Source: Streptococcus ferus DSM 20646 | GTDB taxonomy: Bacteria; Bacillota; Bacilli; Lactobacillales; Streptococcaceae | Direction of reading: 5' to 3' | Assembly: GCF_000372425.1 (NCBI RefSeq) | Contig: NZ_AQVD01000001.1 | Location: forward strand, 529,596-580,561 | Length of the DNA stretch: 50,966 nucleotides | Part shown: positions 1 to 9,738 of the stretch, piece after piece | How positions within the stretch are numbered: the first letter of the stretch is position 1 | Layout of the letters: the number at the start of each line of letters is the position of its first letter | The notes under the pieces: generated by a model | The model's input: only the letters and a program-made list of their open reading frames with translations | Database searches by the model: none | What the model was told of the DNA's origin: nothing | Position numbers and translations under genes: made by a program

Positions 1-804
1 ACAAGCCATAACAGCCAAGGCTGCATTGTTTATCTGATGTCTGCCTGGCATTCCAGACTTAAGATTTTCCAGACAAACATTGTCATAACAAAAATCAAAC
101 CTATCTCCCTTGATGTTAAGCTGAAATGCTCTTCCCAGCTCATAAGTTGGACAGCCGATTTCCTTGGCTTTTTGGTCAAAAACCGCTTTAACATCTGGAT
201 GATCTTCTGCAAAGATAAAGGGGATCCCTTTTTTTAAGACACCTGCCTTTTGACTGGCAATTTCCTGATAAGACTGCCCTAAAATATCTTGATGATCAAG
301 ACCAATAGAGGTACAGATGACAGCTTGGGGCTTGAAGACATTGGTCGAATCGTAAAGTCCACCTAAACCAGCCTCAACCAGTACAATATCTACTAGATGT
401 CGTTCACCAAAATAGAGAAACATCATGGTTGTGATGATTTCAAACTCGGTCGCAGAACCAAGGTCAGTTTCCTCGGGTAAACGCTCCACAACAGGTTTCA
501 CTCTTTGAACCAGGTCAACGAGGTCATTTTTCGAAATCATCTGCCCATTAACCGTGATGCGCTCTCTAAAATCCATGATATAGGGTGATGTGAACGTTCC
601 GGCTTGATAGCCAGCTTTTGTAAAAATGGTCTGTAAATAATTAACCGTTGATCCCTTACCGTTAGTACCGACAATATGGAGGCCGCAAATCTTGTCTTGG
701 GGGTTACCCAATTGGCTGAGCAGCCACTCCATCCGTCTAACACCTGGTTTAATCCCGAATTTTAAAGTTCCATGAATCCAGGACAGAGCTTCTTGATAAT
801 CCAT
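1..804 (-). CDS. folC: Folylpolyglutamate synthase / dihydrofolate synthase (3' end outside window)
   Basis: Adds glutamate to folates (and possibly dihydropteroate) in the cytoplasm. The N-terminal two thirds, 268 codons, are present; the frame is open to base 1. The start is ATG at 804 behind GAGAGGAG. Visible Mur-ligase-fold features are the P-loop 'HIVGTNGKGSTV' near residue 40, the 'TSPYI' folate-loop motif just after it, and 'GLGGLYDSTNV' around residue 150, which is the conserved ATP/Mg site of FolC (usually G-x-G-G-x-x-D-x-T-N). The last visible residues belong to the central domain; the C-terminal Rossmann domain lies outside. It follows the rarD-like gene in the same direction with a 34-nt gap that holds a small hairpin. 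Confidence 0.93.
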   Translation of the reverse strand, partial: MDYQEALSWIHGTLKFGIKPGVRRMEWLLSQLGNPQDKICGLHIVGTNGKGSTVNYLQTIFTKAGYQAGTFTSPYIMDFRERITVNGQMISKNDLVDLVQRVKPVVERLPEETDLGSATEFEIITTMMFLYFGERHLVDIVLVEAGLGGLYDSTNVFKPQAVICTSIGLDHQDILGQSYQEIASQKAGVLKKGIPFIFAEDHPDVKAVFDQKAKEIGCPTYELGRAFQLNIKGDRFDFCYDNVCLENLKSGMPGRHQINNAALAVMAC

Positions 805-823
805 TTTTCTCCTCTCAAAACTT

Positions 824-850
824 AAGCCTAGTTCATCACTAGGCTTTTTT
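824..850. terminator. Hairpin at the end of the rarD-like gene
   Basis: AAGCCTAG (824-831) pairs with CTAGGCTT (839-846) around a 7-nt loop and overlaps the stop codon at 839. The T-run lies on the plus-strand side. On the minus strand, where rarD is transcribed, the stem is followed only by AAGTTTT, so it may be a weak terminator or an attenuating hairpin ahead of folC. Confidence 0.4.
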
Positions 851-1726
851 CGTCTTAAAAACGATTAGCTGACCGATGACGAAAAGAAAAACCGCCAGCC
901 AAATCAAGGCAAACCCCAATAATTCTCCCCGACCGATCGTCTCGTTAAAGACTAGCACAGCAATAAGCAACTGCATTGTCGGATTGATATACTGGATAAA
1001 CCCAATTAAATTAAGCGGAGCTCTTTTAACCCCTTCAGCAAATAACAGCAAAGGAAGGGAAGTGACTATTCCCGACGCTGCTAAAAGCAGATTTTCCCGC
1101 AGGGAATAATCAGACAATGATTCTTTGCTAAAAAAGACGAGATAAACAATGGCCAAAGGTGCAATAACAGCTGCCTCTACCAACATGGCCAAGTCACTCG
1201 GCAAGCGGACATTTTTCTTAAGTAGTCCATAAAAAGCAAAACTGAAAGCCAGCAAAATCGTTATCTGAGGGATTTTTCCAGTATTTGCCACTAGGATACA
1301 GACACCTGCTCCTGCTAGACAGACAGCATAAACCATCCATCGACTTAGAGATTCTTTCAAAAAAATAAGAGCTAAGACAACTGACACCAGAGGCATAACA
1401 TAGTAACCAAGACTGGCTTCTGTTGCTTGGCCGTGTCCTACAGCATAGATATAGGTCAGCCAATTCAGGGCGATCAAAAAACCGGCCATAACCATAGTCC
1501 AAAACAGCCGTTTATCAGCCATCATTTCCCTTAAATACCGACTGTAAAGCCTCGTCCTTCCCGAAATCAGCATATATAGCAACATGGTGACTACGGTCCA
1601 TAAAACACGATAAGAAAGCGCATTATAAGCATTAACACCGGACAATTGTTTCCAAAAAAGGGAGATAACTCCCCATAAAAGATATGCCGACAGGGCAAAT
1701 AGCAGCCCCTCTTTAGTCTTCTTCAA
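839..1726 (-). CDS. rarD: RarD-type EamA/DMT-family permease
   Basis: A hydrophobic protein of about 295 aa with roughly ten membrane segments, in two EamA-like halves. The N-terminus '[19 protein letters not shown]' and the later 'NWLTYIYAV' and '[10 protein letters not shown]' stretches are typical of RarD, the 'chloramphenicol-sensitive protein' branch of the drug/metabolite transporter superfamily. The true substrate is unknown. The longest frame begins at a TTG at 1747, which has no ribosome site. I prefer the TTG at 1726, preceded by AAAGGTG at 6-nt spacing and giving the usual KKTKEG N-terminus. Either start overlaps the end of thrB, so translation is probably coupled to hom-thrB. The threonine connection is only positional. 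Confidence 0.8.
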   Translation of the reverse strand: MKKTKEGLLFALSAYLLWGVISLFWKQLSGVNAYNALSYRVLWTVVTMLLYMLISGRTRLYSRYLREMMADKRLFWTMVMAGFLIALNWLTYIYAVGHGQATEASLGYYVMPLVSVVLALIFLKESLSRWMVYAVCLAGAGVCILVANTGKIPQITILLAFSFAFYGLLKKNVRLPSDLAMLVEAAVIAPLAIVYLVFFSKESLSDYSLRENLLLAASGIVTSLPLLLFAEGVKRAPLNLIGFIQYINPTMQLLIAVLVFNETIGRGELLGFALIWLAVFLFVIGQLIVFKTKKA

Positions 1727-2582
1727 ATCGAACACCTTTTGTATCAACCGATAAAATATGAGTTTCCCCGCTAAGAACTAAGCTATCTATCGCTTCTTTT
1801 AAAGCCGCCTCTTGACCCTTGGCGGTTAATAGCATGACCGTTGGGCCGGCCCCTGAGAGGTAGGTCGCATAAGCTCCTTTTTGGGCGCCGATTGCTTTTA
1901 TCTCTGAAAACTCACTAACCAGAGGTTGGCGAAAACGCTCATGAAAAAGATCCCCTTCAATGGCTCTTCCAGCTGTCTCCAAATCCCCTGTCAGCAAAGC
2001 TGCCACAGCAACATTGGCTACAGAAGATGCCGCTACTGCTTCTTTGTAAGAAAGATTATCCGGCAGAACACCTCGACTATCACTTGTCTTTAGTTCATAG
2101 TCTGGAATAAAAGCGACAAAAGAGGCTTCTGGAAAATCAGCAACAACGTGATTCAATTCATGATTGAGATAACTTGAAACGACAAGATTACCATAGATAG
2201 CGGGGGCGACATTATCTGGGTGCCCTTCAATTTCTGTTGCGATCTCCAATTTGGTCTCGTTAGACAAGTCAAGTTTCCCTAGCTGATTAGCCAGTTCTAT
2301 ACCAGCCACAATAACAGAACTGGAAGAACCAAGACCGCGCGCCAATGGAATATCACTGGTCATCTTCAGGCGATGTGGAGCTAAATCAGGTTTGACCTGC
2401 AAGGCCGTTTGAAGCAATAAATTAGTTTCATCACTAGGGATATCTTCTAAATCATGCGCAATAAACCAGCTGTCAGCTGCTTCCAAGATATCAATGGTTA
2501 AATATTTTGACAGAGCAACACCAACAGAATCAAAACCGGGTCCAATATTAGCTGATGTTGCCGGTACCGTAATTCTCATCAT
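1713..2582 (-). CDS. thrB: Homoserine kinase
   Basis: Phosphorylates homoserine to O-phosphohomoserine for threonine synthesis. It is a GHMP kinase: the N-terminal motif '[19 protein letters not shown]' is diagnostic, the ATP-binding motif is '[16 protein letters not shown]' near residue 85, and the C-terminal GHMP motif is '[12 protein letters not shown]'. About 289 aa, normal for ThrB. Start: ATG at 2582, 5 nt after GGGTGA; a second ATG at 2579 is possible. The GTG at 2591 lies inside that ribosome site and is rejected. It begins 1 nt after the hom stop codon, so the two are translationally coupled. No threonine synthase gene is in the window. Confidence 0.95.
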   Translation of the reverse strand: MMRITVPATSANIGPGFDSVGVALSKYLTIDILEAADSWFIAHDLEDIPSDETNLLLQTALQVKPDLAPHRLKMTSDIPLARGLGSSSSVIVAGIELANQLGKLDLSNETKLEIATEIEGHPDNVAPAIYGNLVVSSYLNHELNHVVADFPEASFVAFIPDYELKTSDSRGVLPDNLSYKEAVAASSVANVAVAALLTGDLETAGRAIEGDLFHERFRQPLVSEFSEIKAIGAQKGAYATYLSGAGPTVMLLTAKGQEAALKEAIDSLVLSGETHILSVDTKGVRFEED

Positions 2583-2583
2583 C

Positions 2584-3870
2584 TTATTCACCCAAAACTT
2601 TGAAAGTATTCAGCAATTCAAAGTCAGATACTGCTGTTAATTTTTCGGTAACATTAGCCAATTGCGTCTTGCTGAGCTCATGCGTGATGATAACGACACG
2701 GGCTGTTGTGCCGTTAGCCTTTTGCTGAAGGACTTGTTCAAAGGAAATATCCTCGGAATTGAAAATTTCAGCTAAACGAAGCATTTTCCCTTTTTCATCG
2801 GAGGTATTGATCGCGAAGTAATAATTGCTAGTCACATCAGCAGGATCTGCAATCTTAGTTTCGCGGCTAAATTCATTGAACGGTTTGCCAACATTGCCAT
2901 CTTTGATACGGCGAGCAATGCGGATAATGTCAGCAACAACTGAAGTCGCCGTTGGCTTTTGTCCGGCCCCCGGTCCATAATACATGGACTCACCAATGCC
3001 AATCGATTCGACAAACACCGCGTTCATGACATCATTGACGCTAGCCAAGGGGTGTGATTTAGGGAGGAAGGTTGGCGAAACTTCTGCAAAAATACCAGAA
3101 GCCGTTTCCTCGACAGAACCTACCAATTTGATGACATAGCCTAATTGCTGTGCAACAGCGACATCATCAGGTGTAATGCTAGAAATACCTTGGTGAGAGA
3201 CCTGTTCGAAATCAATAGCCATACCGAAGCCAAACTGACTTAGAATAACGGCTTTATATGCGGCATCAATTCCCTCGACATCATTGGTTGGATCACTCTC
3301 TGCATAACCTAGCGCCTGAGCTTCTGCCAAAGCGGCTTCATAAGTCCAGCCTTCGTCCACCATCTTGGTCATCATAAAGTTAGACGTACCATTTAAGACG
3401 CCTAAAATACGGGTTACTTTATCAGAGGTCAGGGAATTGGCCAGAGTCCTCAAAATTGGAATCCCTCCAGCAACTGCCGCTTCATAATAGAAAGCAAGTC
3501 CTTTATCTTGAGCAAGAGCGATTAAGTCTTTACCATGTGTTGCAATTAAATCTTTATTGGCAGAAACGACATGTTTTCCCGCTTCCAGAGCTTTGGTAAT
3601 AAAGGTACGAGCCGGTTCAATGCGTCCCATCAATTCAACAACAATCGCAATCGACTCATCCTGAAGAATATCATCAATATTTGTGACAAAATTAAAGTTG
3701 TTGCCTGCCGCTAATAAACGCTCCTTCTCTTCTTCATCCTTAACCAAGACCTTGGCAATTTCAAGCTGGTCACGAGATGCATCAAGAATCTTAGAACTAT
3801 TTTCATGTAAAAGGAATGGGATTCCGCTGGCAACCGTTCCAAAACCAAGCAAACCAATTTTTATAGACAT
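2584..3870 (-). CDS. hom: Homoserine dehydrogenase
   Basis: Reduces aspartate semialdehyde to homoserine, the branch point to threonine and methionine. 428 aa, the usual size for the form with a regulatory domain. The NAD(P)-binding motif '[10 protein letters not shown]' is at the N-terminus, 'VSANKDLIA' follows near residue 105, and the substrate region '[14 protein letters not shown]...[18 protein letters not shown]' is intact. A C-terminal ACT domain (about residues 350-428) suggests feedback control by threonine. The start is ATG at 3870 behind GGAG. The gene has its own extended -10 promoter and is divergent from the polysaccharide deacetylase gene. Confidence 0.96.
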   Translation of the reverse strand: MSIKIGLLGFGTVASGIPFLLHENSSKILDASRDQLEIAKVLVKDEEEKERLLAAGNNFNFVTNIDDILQDESIAIVVELMGRIEPARTFITKALEAGKHVVSANKDLIATHGKDLIALAQDKGLAFYYEAAVAGGIPILRTLANSLTSDKVTRILGVLNGTSNFMMTKMVDEGWTYEAALAEAQALGYAESDPTNDVEGIDAAYKAVILSQFGFGMAIDFEQVSHQGISSITPDDVAVAQQLGYVIKLVGSVEETASGIFAEVSPTFLPKSHPLASVNDVMNAVFVESIGIGESMYYGPGAGQKPTATSVVADIIRIARRIKDGNVGKPFNEFSRETKIADPADVTSNYYFAINTSDEKGKMLRLAEIFNSEDISFEQVLQQKANGTTARVVIITHELSKTQLANVTEKLTAVSDFELLNTFKVLGE

Positions 3871-3898
3871 ATCTACTCCTTGTCAAAATGTTTTTTTC

Positions 3899-3907
3899 AT
3901 TATATCA
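3899..3907 (-). promoter_or_regulatory. Extended -10 promoter for hom-thrB
   Basis: On the minus strand TGATATAAT (TGn plus TATAAT) lies about 29 nt upstream of the hom start. No good -35 hexamer is seen at 17 nt. An imperfect AT-rich dyad lies just upstream (3909-3924). Confidence 0.55.
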
Positions 3908-3947
3908 AAATTTTATCAGAATTTACAGATAATATCTCCTTTCATTG

Positions 3948-3956
3948 TGTTATAAT
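3948..3956 (+). promoter_or_regulatory. Extended -10 promoter for the polysaccharide deacetylase gene
   Basis: TGT followed by TATAAT (3951-3956) sits 20 nt upstream of the ATG at 3976. The -35 region is weak, as is usual for extended -10 promoters. It is divergent from the hom promoter about 45 nt away. Confidence 0.6.
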
Positions 3957-3975
3957 CAATTAAGAAGGATATTTT

Positions 3976-4866
3976 ATGAAATCAAGAAGAAAACGTAGAA
4001 AAACACTTTTAACGGTCATTAATCTCTCATTGTTGTTTTCGAGTTTGCTGGCGCTATTAGCTCTTTTTTTCTTGCTCAGACAGCCGGAGCAAAGCAAAGA
4101 AAATCAGTTGGAATCAGCAAGCAGCCAACAAGTGACCAAACAAGAAGAAAAAGCATCCTCAGAGCAGGTAAACTGGACGGTTCAAGATCAGCCTGTTAAG
4201 ATTCCTATTCTGATGTACCATGCCATCCACGAAATGGCTCCTGAAGAGGCTGCAAACGCGAATCTGATTGTCTCACCAACCACCTTTGAAAGTCAGATTA
4301 AACGGCTGGTGGATGAGGGCTACTACTTTTTAAGTCCCGAAGAAGCCTACCGGGCCTTGACAGAAAACAGTTTACCTTCATCAAAGGTCGTCTGGCTGAC
4401 CTTTGATGATAGTTTGCTTGATTTTTACACCATTGCCTATCCTATCATGACTAAATACAAGGTCAAAGCTACCAATAATGTGATTACTGGTTATACCGAA
4501 AGCAGTAAAGCCGGTCATCTAAGTATTGATCAGATCAAAGAGATGGCCAAAAACGGAATGTCTTTCCAATCCCATACCGTTAATCACCCAGATCTCGAGA
4601 TGTCTGCTCAAGAAACGCAGGAGAGCGAGCTCAGCCAGTCAAAATCCTATCTGGATACAGTCCTCAAGCAGGAAACCACAGCTATCGCTTACCCCGCAGG
4701 GAGATACAGCCAAACAACGCTAAGTTTGGCAGAACACTCCTACAAACTTGGTGTCACAACAAACGAAGGCATTGCTTCTGCTGATGATGGACTTTTGTCT
4801 CTGAAGCGGATTAGAATCTTGCCCAATACCGACCCTGATACCTTAATTGCCAGTATGACCTCTTAA
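3976..4866 (+). CDS. Membrane-anchored polysaccharide deacetylase (NodB domain)
   Basis: Probably removes N-acetyl groups from a cell-surface glycan such as peptidoglycan or a wall polymer, outside the membrane. 296 aa. A basic N-terminus is followed by one hydrophobic segment (about residues 10-35) without a lipobox, acting as an uncleaved anchor. A Ser/Glu/Gln-rich linker comes next, then the NodB domain. Carbohydrate-esterase family 4 motifs are visible: TFDDS (142-146, with Ser where Gly is common), the zinc-binding H200-x3-H204-P pair, and 'AYPAGRY' near residue 240. The start is ATG 3976 behind AGAAGGA. It is monocistronic, with its own promoter and a strong terminator. The precise glycan target cannot be read from sequence. 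Confidence 0.88.
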   Translation: MKSRRKRRKTLLTVINLSLLFSSLLALLALFFLLRQPEQSKENQLESASSQQVTKQEEKASSEQVNWTVQDQPVKIPILMYHAIHEMAPEEAANANLIVSPTTFESQIKRLVDEGYYFLSPEEAYRALTENSLPSSKVVWLTFDDSLLDFYTIAYPIMTKYKVKATNNVITGYTESSKAGHLSIDQIKEMAKNGMSFQSHTVNHPDLEMSAQETQESELSQSKSYLDTVLKQETTAIAYPAGRYSQTTLSLAEHSYKLGVTTNEGIASADDGLLSLKRIRILPNTDPDTLIASMTS

Positions 4867-4905
4867 AAAAGAAGTTAGCCTCTCGACTAACTTCTTTTTT
4901 TCTTT
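4865..4905. terminator. Bidirectional terminator
   Basis: GAAGTTAG (4871-4878) pairs with CTAACTTC (4887-4894), extended by flanking A and T runs on both sides. It serves the deacetylase gene on the plus strand and the converging small membrane-protein gene on the minus strand. Confidence 0.85.
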
Positions 4906-5069
4906 AGATTTCTCCTGAGTAAGAGGACAAGGTTAATGAACAGTAGGGTTCCCCAAATAATGGTATAGAGGACATTACCTTTTACTAAGTTTGTGAAAAA
5001 GCCCAAACTATATAACAAAATAAAGAGGAGAGACATGAAGTTAGCTGTTTTTGTTTCTCGGTCGGTCAT
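4887..5069 (-). CDS. Small two-helix membrane protein, function unknown
   Basis: A 60-aa hydrophobic protein with two predicted membrane helices ('FMSLLFILLYSLGFF' and 'TIIWGTLLFINLVLLL') and a basic tail (RRNLKKKRS), which suggests a cytoplasmic C-terminus. The open frame continues upstream to 5138, but AAGGAG lies 6 nt before the ATG at 5069, so I use that start. The stop codon lies inside the shared terminator. I do not recognise the family. Similar small streptococcal membrane proteins are often annotated only as hypothetical. Confidence 0.7.
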   Translation of the reverse strand: MTDRETKTANFMSLLFILLYSLGFFTNLVKGNVLYTIIWGTLLFINLVLLLRRNLKKKRS

Positions 5070-5139
5070 CTTTGACTCCTTCATCATTAGTAGCTCTATT
5101 ATAGCAAAAGCGTCCGATTTTTCCCAGATACTTTCCACG

Positions 5140-5169
5140 AAAAAACCGACAGCCCTAAAACTGTCGGTT
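5140..5169 (-). terminator. Rho-independent terminator
   Basis: AACCGACAG (5144-5152) and CTGTCGGTT (5161-5169) form a 9-bp stem with an 8-nt loop. On the minus strand it ends in a T-run, just downstream of the gene ending at 5186. Confidence 0.9.
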
Positions 5170-5185
5170 CATCTCTCATCAAGAT

Positions 5186-5947
5186 TTACTCTGAAGCACT
5201 ATTACTGCTGGCATCTTGGTTCTTAGCTGAAGTACCGGAAGCAGACGCATTGTCTTGTGCATTGGTTTCTGCTTCAGACTGTTTCGTATTATCTGAAGCA
5301 GAATCCGTTTGCTGCTGACTGCTTGTGTTTTCCTGGCTTGGCGAATCATTAGAAGTATCCGTCGAAGCATTATTCGATGCCGAACCTGAGTTTTCCTGAT
5401 TGTCAGAGGAAGACTGCTGACCAGTATCCGCAGCGGTATCACTGGTATCAGAGACCACCTCTGCTTTAATCGCATTGATCCGCAATTGAAATTTCTCTTT
5501 ATCTTTCTGAACACTAATCTTATCAACCGCCGCCTGTGCCTTGGTTAAATTATCCAGGTTTTGTTGATTTTCTAGAGATTTAACAGCCGCTTCTGCTTCT
5601 TTATTCTTGATTTCAATAACCTTAGCGATTTTCACTTCATCAATTTGCTGCTGCAATTCTTTTTGCTTGTTGGTGTCTGTTACCTTGTTTACTAACTTTT
5701 GTGCCTTTGTCAAATTCTCACTGTTGTAACTGGTTTTCAAAGTCTCAACAGCCTTTTGCGCCTCTACTAAGCTACTATTTTTCCTAGACAGATAGGGCAA
5801 AGAACGAGTAATCTTATTAGAAGGTGTATTTCCTGATTGATTAGCCAGATAAATCCATAAACTCAAAAAAATCAAAACAATGGTAGGTAGCATTAACAGC
5901 CGTTCGCGCGATTTTCCTTGAAAAAATGACATTAGTTTAGATTTCAT
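5186..5947 (-). CDS. Membrane-anchored helical-repeat protein with Ser-rich tail (paralogue A)
   Basis: Function not recognised. About 253 aa. A short basic N-terminus and one membrane helix ('LPTIVLIFLSLWIYLA') are followed by two repeats of about 45 residues with the pattern E-A-x2-A-V-x2-L...E/D-N-L-T-x-A-Q-x2-V-(N/D)-K...R/Q-I-x-A/E-(V/I)-K. These are predicted helical and coiled-coil-like. The last about 85 residues are low-complexity Ser/Asn/Asp/Gln ending 'SNSASE'. There is no LPXTG motif and no Cys, so it is anchored by the N-terminal helix with the repeats outside. Start at 5947: GGGAG is 5 nt upstream, and the longer frame (5959) begins nearer the promoter. It has the same architecture as the neighbour at 6116-6886. 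Own promoter and terminator. Confidence 0.82.
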   Translation of the reverse strand: MKSKLMSFFQGKSRERLLMLPTIVLIFLSLWIYLANQSGNTPSNKITRSLPYLSRKNSSLVEAQKAVETLKTSYNSENLTKAQKLVNKVTDTNKQKELQQQIDEVKIAKVIEIKNKEAEAAVKSLENQQNLDNLTKAQAAVDKISVQKDKEKFQLRINAIKAEVVSDTSDTAADTGQQSSSDNQENSGSASNNASTDTSNDSPSQENTSSQQQTDSASDNTKQSEAETNAQDNASASGTSAKNQDASSNSASE

Positions 5948-5977
5948 AATTTCTCCCATTTAGGATACTTTATTGAG

Positions 5978-6006
5978 ATTATAACATAGGCAAAATCAAT
6001 CAACAA
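5978..6006 (-). promoter_or_regulatory. Promoter for the helical-repeat protein (A)
   Basis: On the minus strand TTGTTG (6001-6006), 17 nt, then TATAAT (5978-5983) preceded by TGT (extended -10). It lies 31 nt upstream of the chosen start and supports 5947 as the start. Confidence 0.75.
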
Positions 6007-6025
6007 GATAAAAAGGAGGCTTGTA

Positions 6026-6124
6026 ATGGAATTGATAAAGCATTTTAATCTTGCTCTTACTTCATTTGTAGTGAGGCCAAGAAAAATTAAAAAGAAACAG
6101 CATAAGCTGTTTCTTTTATTCTGA
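6026..6124 (+). CDS. Possible 32-aa basic/hydrophobic peptide
   Basis: ATG at 6026 stands 5 nt after AAAAGGAGG, an almost ideal ribosome site, and opens a 32-codon frame. The product begins MELIKHFNLALTSF and has a basic stretch (RPRKIKKKQHK) before a short hydrophobic end. It runs antisense into the terminator and 3' end of the gene at 6116-6886. I see no clear plus-strand promoter and know no homologue, so this may be chance. The strength of the ribosome site is the only real support. Confidence 0.25.
   Translation: MELIKHFNLALTSFVVRPRKIKKKQHKLFLLF
6086..6116 (-). terminator. Rho-independent terminator
   Basis: AAAGAAACAGC (6091-6101) pairs with GCTGTTTCTTT (6106-6116) around a 4-nt loop. 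T-rich sequence follows on the minus strand, overlapping the stop codon of the gene ending at 6116. Confidence 0.85.
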
Positions 6125-6886
6125 AGCCGAAGCATCTGAAGCCCCCTGACTCGGGGTAGCAGGATCAACGGCTTGCCCTGTATCTGCAGACGGCGCTTCT
6201 GTGACGGAAGCCTCTGGGACAGAAGCTGATGAGTTTTGATCGGGTGCTTGATACTGCTGACTCGGTACCGTTTGGCTGCTGCCACTAGCTTGACTTGATG
6301 ACGAGGAGCTTCCCGACTCCGAAACGTTGGCGCTGGCTGTATCACTTTCAGCCGCTGCCGCTGCGGCAGTAGCCGCTATTTTGGCAGCCATAGCACGTTT
6401 AACAGCATCAATTCGAGCCTGAAACTGTGCTTTAGCATCAGCATTGATAACTTTGTCCGTCGCTTCCTGTGCTTTTGTCAGATTTTCATCAGCCTGGTTA
6501 TCTTCTAGAAACTTAACAGCAGCTTCCGCTTCTGCTATGGACGCCTGATTGGCAATATCTAACTTAACTGCTTCAATTCGATCTTGCAGAGCCTTCTTCT
6601 TTTCCCCTGCCGCCAACTGATCAACCAAGGTCTGAGCTGCGGTGAGGTTCTCATCTGAGCGATCTGACTCCAATTTCTTGACGGCCTCCTCAGCCGCTTT
6701 CACCTGTGCTTTTCTTTTGGCAATCAGCGCAGATCTTGTGGCTTCCTGAGAAAAAAGGGTAAGACTGGTATGCGTGATAAAATAAATCCAAAAAACAAGG
6801 ATAATTAAAAGCGATGTCCCTGCAATTAAAAGATAATTACCTGTCTTGGAACTTGGTTTAGAACGTTTCATTAGTTTGTTTAACAT
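6116..6886 (-). CDS. Membrane-anchored helical-repeat protein with Ser-rich tail (paralogue B)
   Basis: Paralogue of the protein at 5186-5947, about 256 aa, function not recognised. Basic N-terminus, one membrane helix ('YLLIAGTSLLIILVFWIYFI'), then a charged linker and two repeats ('EEAVKKLESDRSDENLTAAQ...' and 'EAAVKFLEDNQADENLTKAQ...'). An Ala run follows, then a Ser/Ala/Gln/Pro tail ending 'SDASASE'. No LPXTG and no lipobox. The open frame extends to 6916, but that codon lies in the -10 element; ATG 6886 follows GGGGAGG (short spacing). The repeat pattern resembles alpha-helical surface modules of Gram-positive proteins that bind host or wall components, but that role is inference. Own promoter and terminator. 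Confidence 0.82.
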   Translation of the reverse strand: MLNKLMKRSKPSSKTGNYLLIAGTSLLIILVFWIYFITHTSLTLFSQEATRSALIAKRKAQVKAAEEAVKKLESDRSDENLTAAQTLVDQLAAGEKKKALQDRIEAVKLDIANQASIAEAEAAVKFLEDNQADENLTKAQEATDKVINADAKAQFQARIDAVKRAMAAKIAATAAAAAAESDTASANVSESGSSSSSSQASGSSQTVPSQQYQAPDQNSSASVPEASVTEAPSADTGQAVDPATPSQGASDASASE

Positions 6887-6915
6887 GGCCTCCCCGATAA
6901 TGTCATATCTTATCA

Positions 6916-6944
6916 ATTATAACATATTGGCAGCCATATACCAA
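6916..6944 (-). promoter_or_regulatory. Promoter for the helical-repeat protein (B)
   Basis: On the minus strand TTGGTA (6939-6944), 17 nt, TATAAT (6916-6921) with TGT before it. This is the same layout as the promoter of paralogue A, so the duplication probably included the promoter. Confidence 0.72.
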
Positions 6945-6982
6945 GGTATAGCACTAAAAGAGGCTGTCCCATTTCCTCTCAT

Positions 6983-8476
<1,494 letters not shown>

Positions 8477-8593
8477 TCACTATTAAATTTTTGTCCTGTG
8501 CGGCCTGCACTTTTCACATGCAAGAGGCTACACACGCTTTCTCTTCATTTTAGCAGGAAATGTAAGCCTTTTCCTGTCTTATATCATGAAAAA

Positions 8594-8609
8594 CTGATAC
8601 TATTATCTG
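8594..8609. promoter_or_regulatory. Dyad element shared with the 12.7-kb intergenic region
   Basis: CTGATACTATTATCTG occurs here and, with one change (CTGATACTATCATCTG), at 12712-12727. The core TGATA-C-TATCA is palindromic at the second site. Both copies lie upstream of accessory-block genes. This could be an operator; the regulator is unknown. Confidence 0.35.
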
Positions 8610-8626
8610 TTTTCTTAGTGATTAAA

Positions 8627-8804
8627 AGAGTTTGGGACAAAAGTAGTTCCAAACTCTATTTTTTCGTTTTTGATACTTATAGCGCAGTGGTTGAGTGGGC
8701 TCTAATGCGCTGATAAATCAGCTTTTACAGCCCTACTCAACTGTGCGGAGGTGGGACGACGAAATCGAATTTCTCCGAAATTACCGATTTCTGTCCCACT
8801 CTCA
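8627..8804. repeat. Composite intergenic inverted-repeat element
   Basis: This fills most of the non-coding stretch between the AEC and GH1 genes. Three dyads lie in a row. First, AGAGTTTGG (8627-8635) with CCAAACTCT (8649-8657), followed by a T-run. Second, a long imperfect hairpin running from GCGCAGTGGTTGAGTGGGCT to AGCCCTACTCAACTGTGC, with GCTGATAAATCAGC inside. Third, GTGGGAC...CGAAATCG with CGATTTCTGTCCCAC. The 'GTGGGACGACGAAATCG' type of repeat is, as I recall, common between genes in Streptococcus suis and relatives. It has no coding capacity and may be a MITE-like or terminator-like element. Confidence 0.7.
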
Positions 8805-8808
8805 GAAT

Positions 8809-9738
8809 TTATACAAAGATGAGAACAAGGGCGGTATAGACGACAATGGTCACCAGCATGTAGAGGGAGATGAAGGTGGCAGCATAGGTCCGGTCTTCCT
8901 CACCTTTAAAGGTCTCCTCAATCAAGAGAGGCATGGCAAATCCTGTTGGACACATAAAGTATAGCAAGACAGCTATCAGGAAAGTCTGGTCTGCCATGTA
9001 GTTCGGAAAGAGGAGGAAGAAGCCGAGGATAACCAGCACATAGTAGACCACGCGGACAGACATCAGCCGCAACATGGCCTTGAGAGTATGAAAGTCAACC
9101 TTGAAATCGTAGCCCAAGACAAAGAGAATCATGCCCAAAATGGGCCCCGTCACCGTATTCATAATCCCCGAGTAGAGGGGAGCAAATGGTGATTGGATAA
9201 GCCAGGAATAAAGACCTGAAAAATTGAAGACCAACCCCAGAAGAATCGCGATGACAAAGGGATGGGAGACGACTTCCCTGGCCAGTTGCAGCCTTGGTTT
9301 TTTCTCCTCAGAAGCCCCTGCCACCATGATGGGAATGACTAAAAAAGCGATGATGGAGCCAGCTAAGTCAAAGATGACCGTATTGCTGGACTGGCCCACG
9401 ATAGAAAGATAAAGGGGAAGAGCGACCGAGCCCCCTTCGACTGTTGTCAGGAGATAGGGTGAAAAATGGCCTTGTCCCTTACCAGTAAAGCCCGCCAGCT
9501 TCCTACCCACAATCATGGCCAAAAAGAAAGCAAGGGTGACATAGACAATCACCACAGCCGTCTCCAGCTGTAATTGTGCAGAGCCTAATAGGTTAAAAAT
9601 CAGAATGGGAAAAAGGACGGTGAAGACAATAGTATTGGCTCCTGCCTTCTGGTCTGGACTAATCCAGCCCTTGACACGGGATAGATAGCCCAGTCCCAAC
9701 ATGAAAAATACGGGTACTAGGGTGGTTAATGCTGCCAT
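8809..9738 (-). CDS. AEC (auxin efflux carrier) family transporter
   Basis: A 309-aa polytopic membrane protein with about ten hydrophobic segments and the AEC fold. Helpful motifs are 'VPVFFMLGLGYLSR' at the N-terminus and 'KAGANTIVFTVLFPILIFNLL' in the first half; the C-terminal half has 'LYFMCPTGFAMPLLIEE'. In bacteria, AEC members export or import carboxylates such as malate and other organic anions, and the substrate cannot be named here. The start is ATG 9738, 6 nt after GAGG. It lies between the HAD phosphatase gene and a GH1 gene, so export of an aglycone or fermentation acid is conceivable, but only by context. Confidence 0.85.
   Translation of the reverse strand: MAALTTLVPVFFMLGLGYLSRVKGWISPDQKAGANTIVFTVLFPILIFNLLGSAQLQLETAVVIVYVTLAFFLAMIVGRKLAGFTGKGQGHFSPYLLTTVEGGSVALPLYLSIVGQSSNTVIFDLAGSIIAFLVIPIMVAGASEEKKPRLQLAREVVSHPFVIAILLGLVFNFSGLYSWLIQSPFAPLYSGIMNTVTGPILGMILFVLGYDFKVDFHTLKAMLRLMSVRVVYYVLVILGFFLLFPNYMADQTFLIAVLLYFMCPTGFAMPLLIEETFKGEEDRTYAATFISLYMLVTIVVYTALVLIFV

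Noticed and set aside
3909..3924. CodY-box-like sequence upstream of hom
   Set aside because: It resembles AATTTTCWGAAAATT only with an extra base and mismatches, in a very AT-rich stretch. Not enough to call.
5186..6886. LPXTG-anchored adhesins
   Set aside because: The Ser-rich tails suggested it, but no LPXTG motif, C-terminal helix or positive tail is present; the anchor is N-terminal.
6953..6981. Terminator after the GH1 gene ending at 6983
   Set aside because: AGAGG...CCTCT followed by TTTT on the minus strand forms only a 5-bp stem with an 11-nt loop. Too weak to list with confidence.
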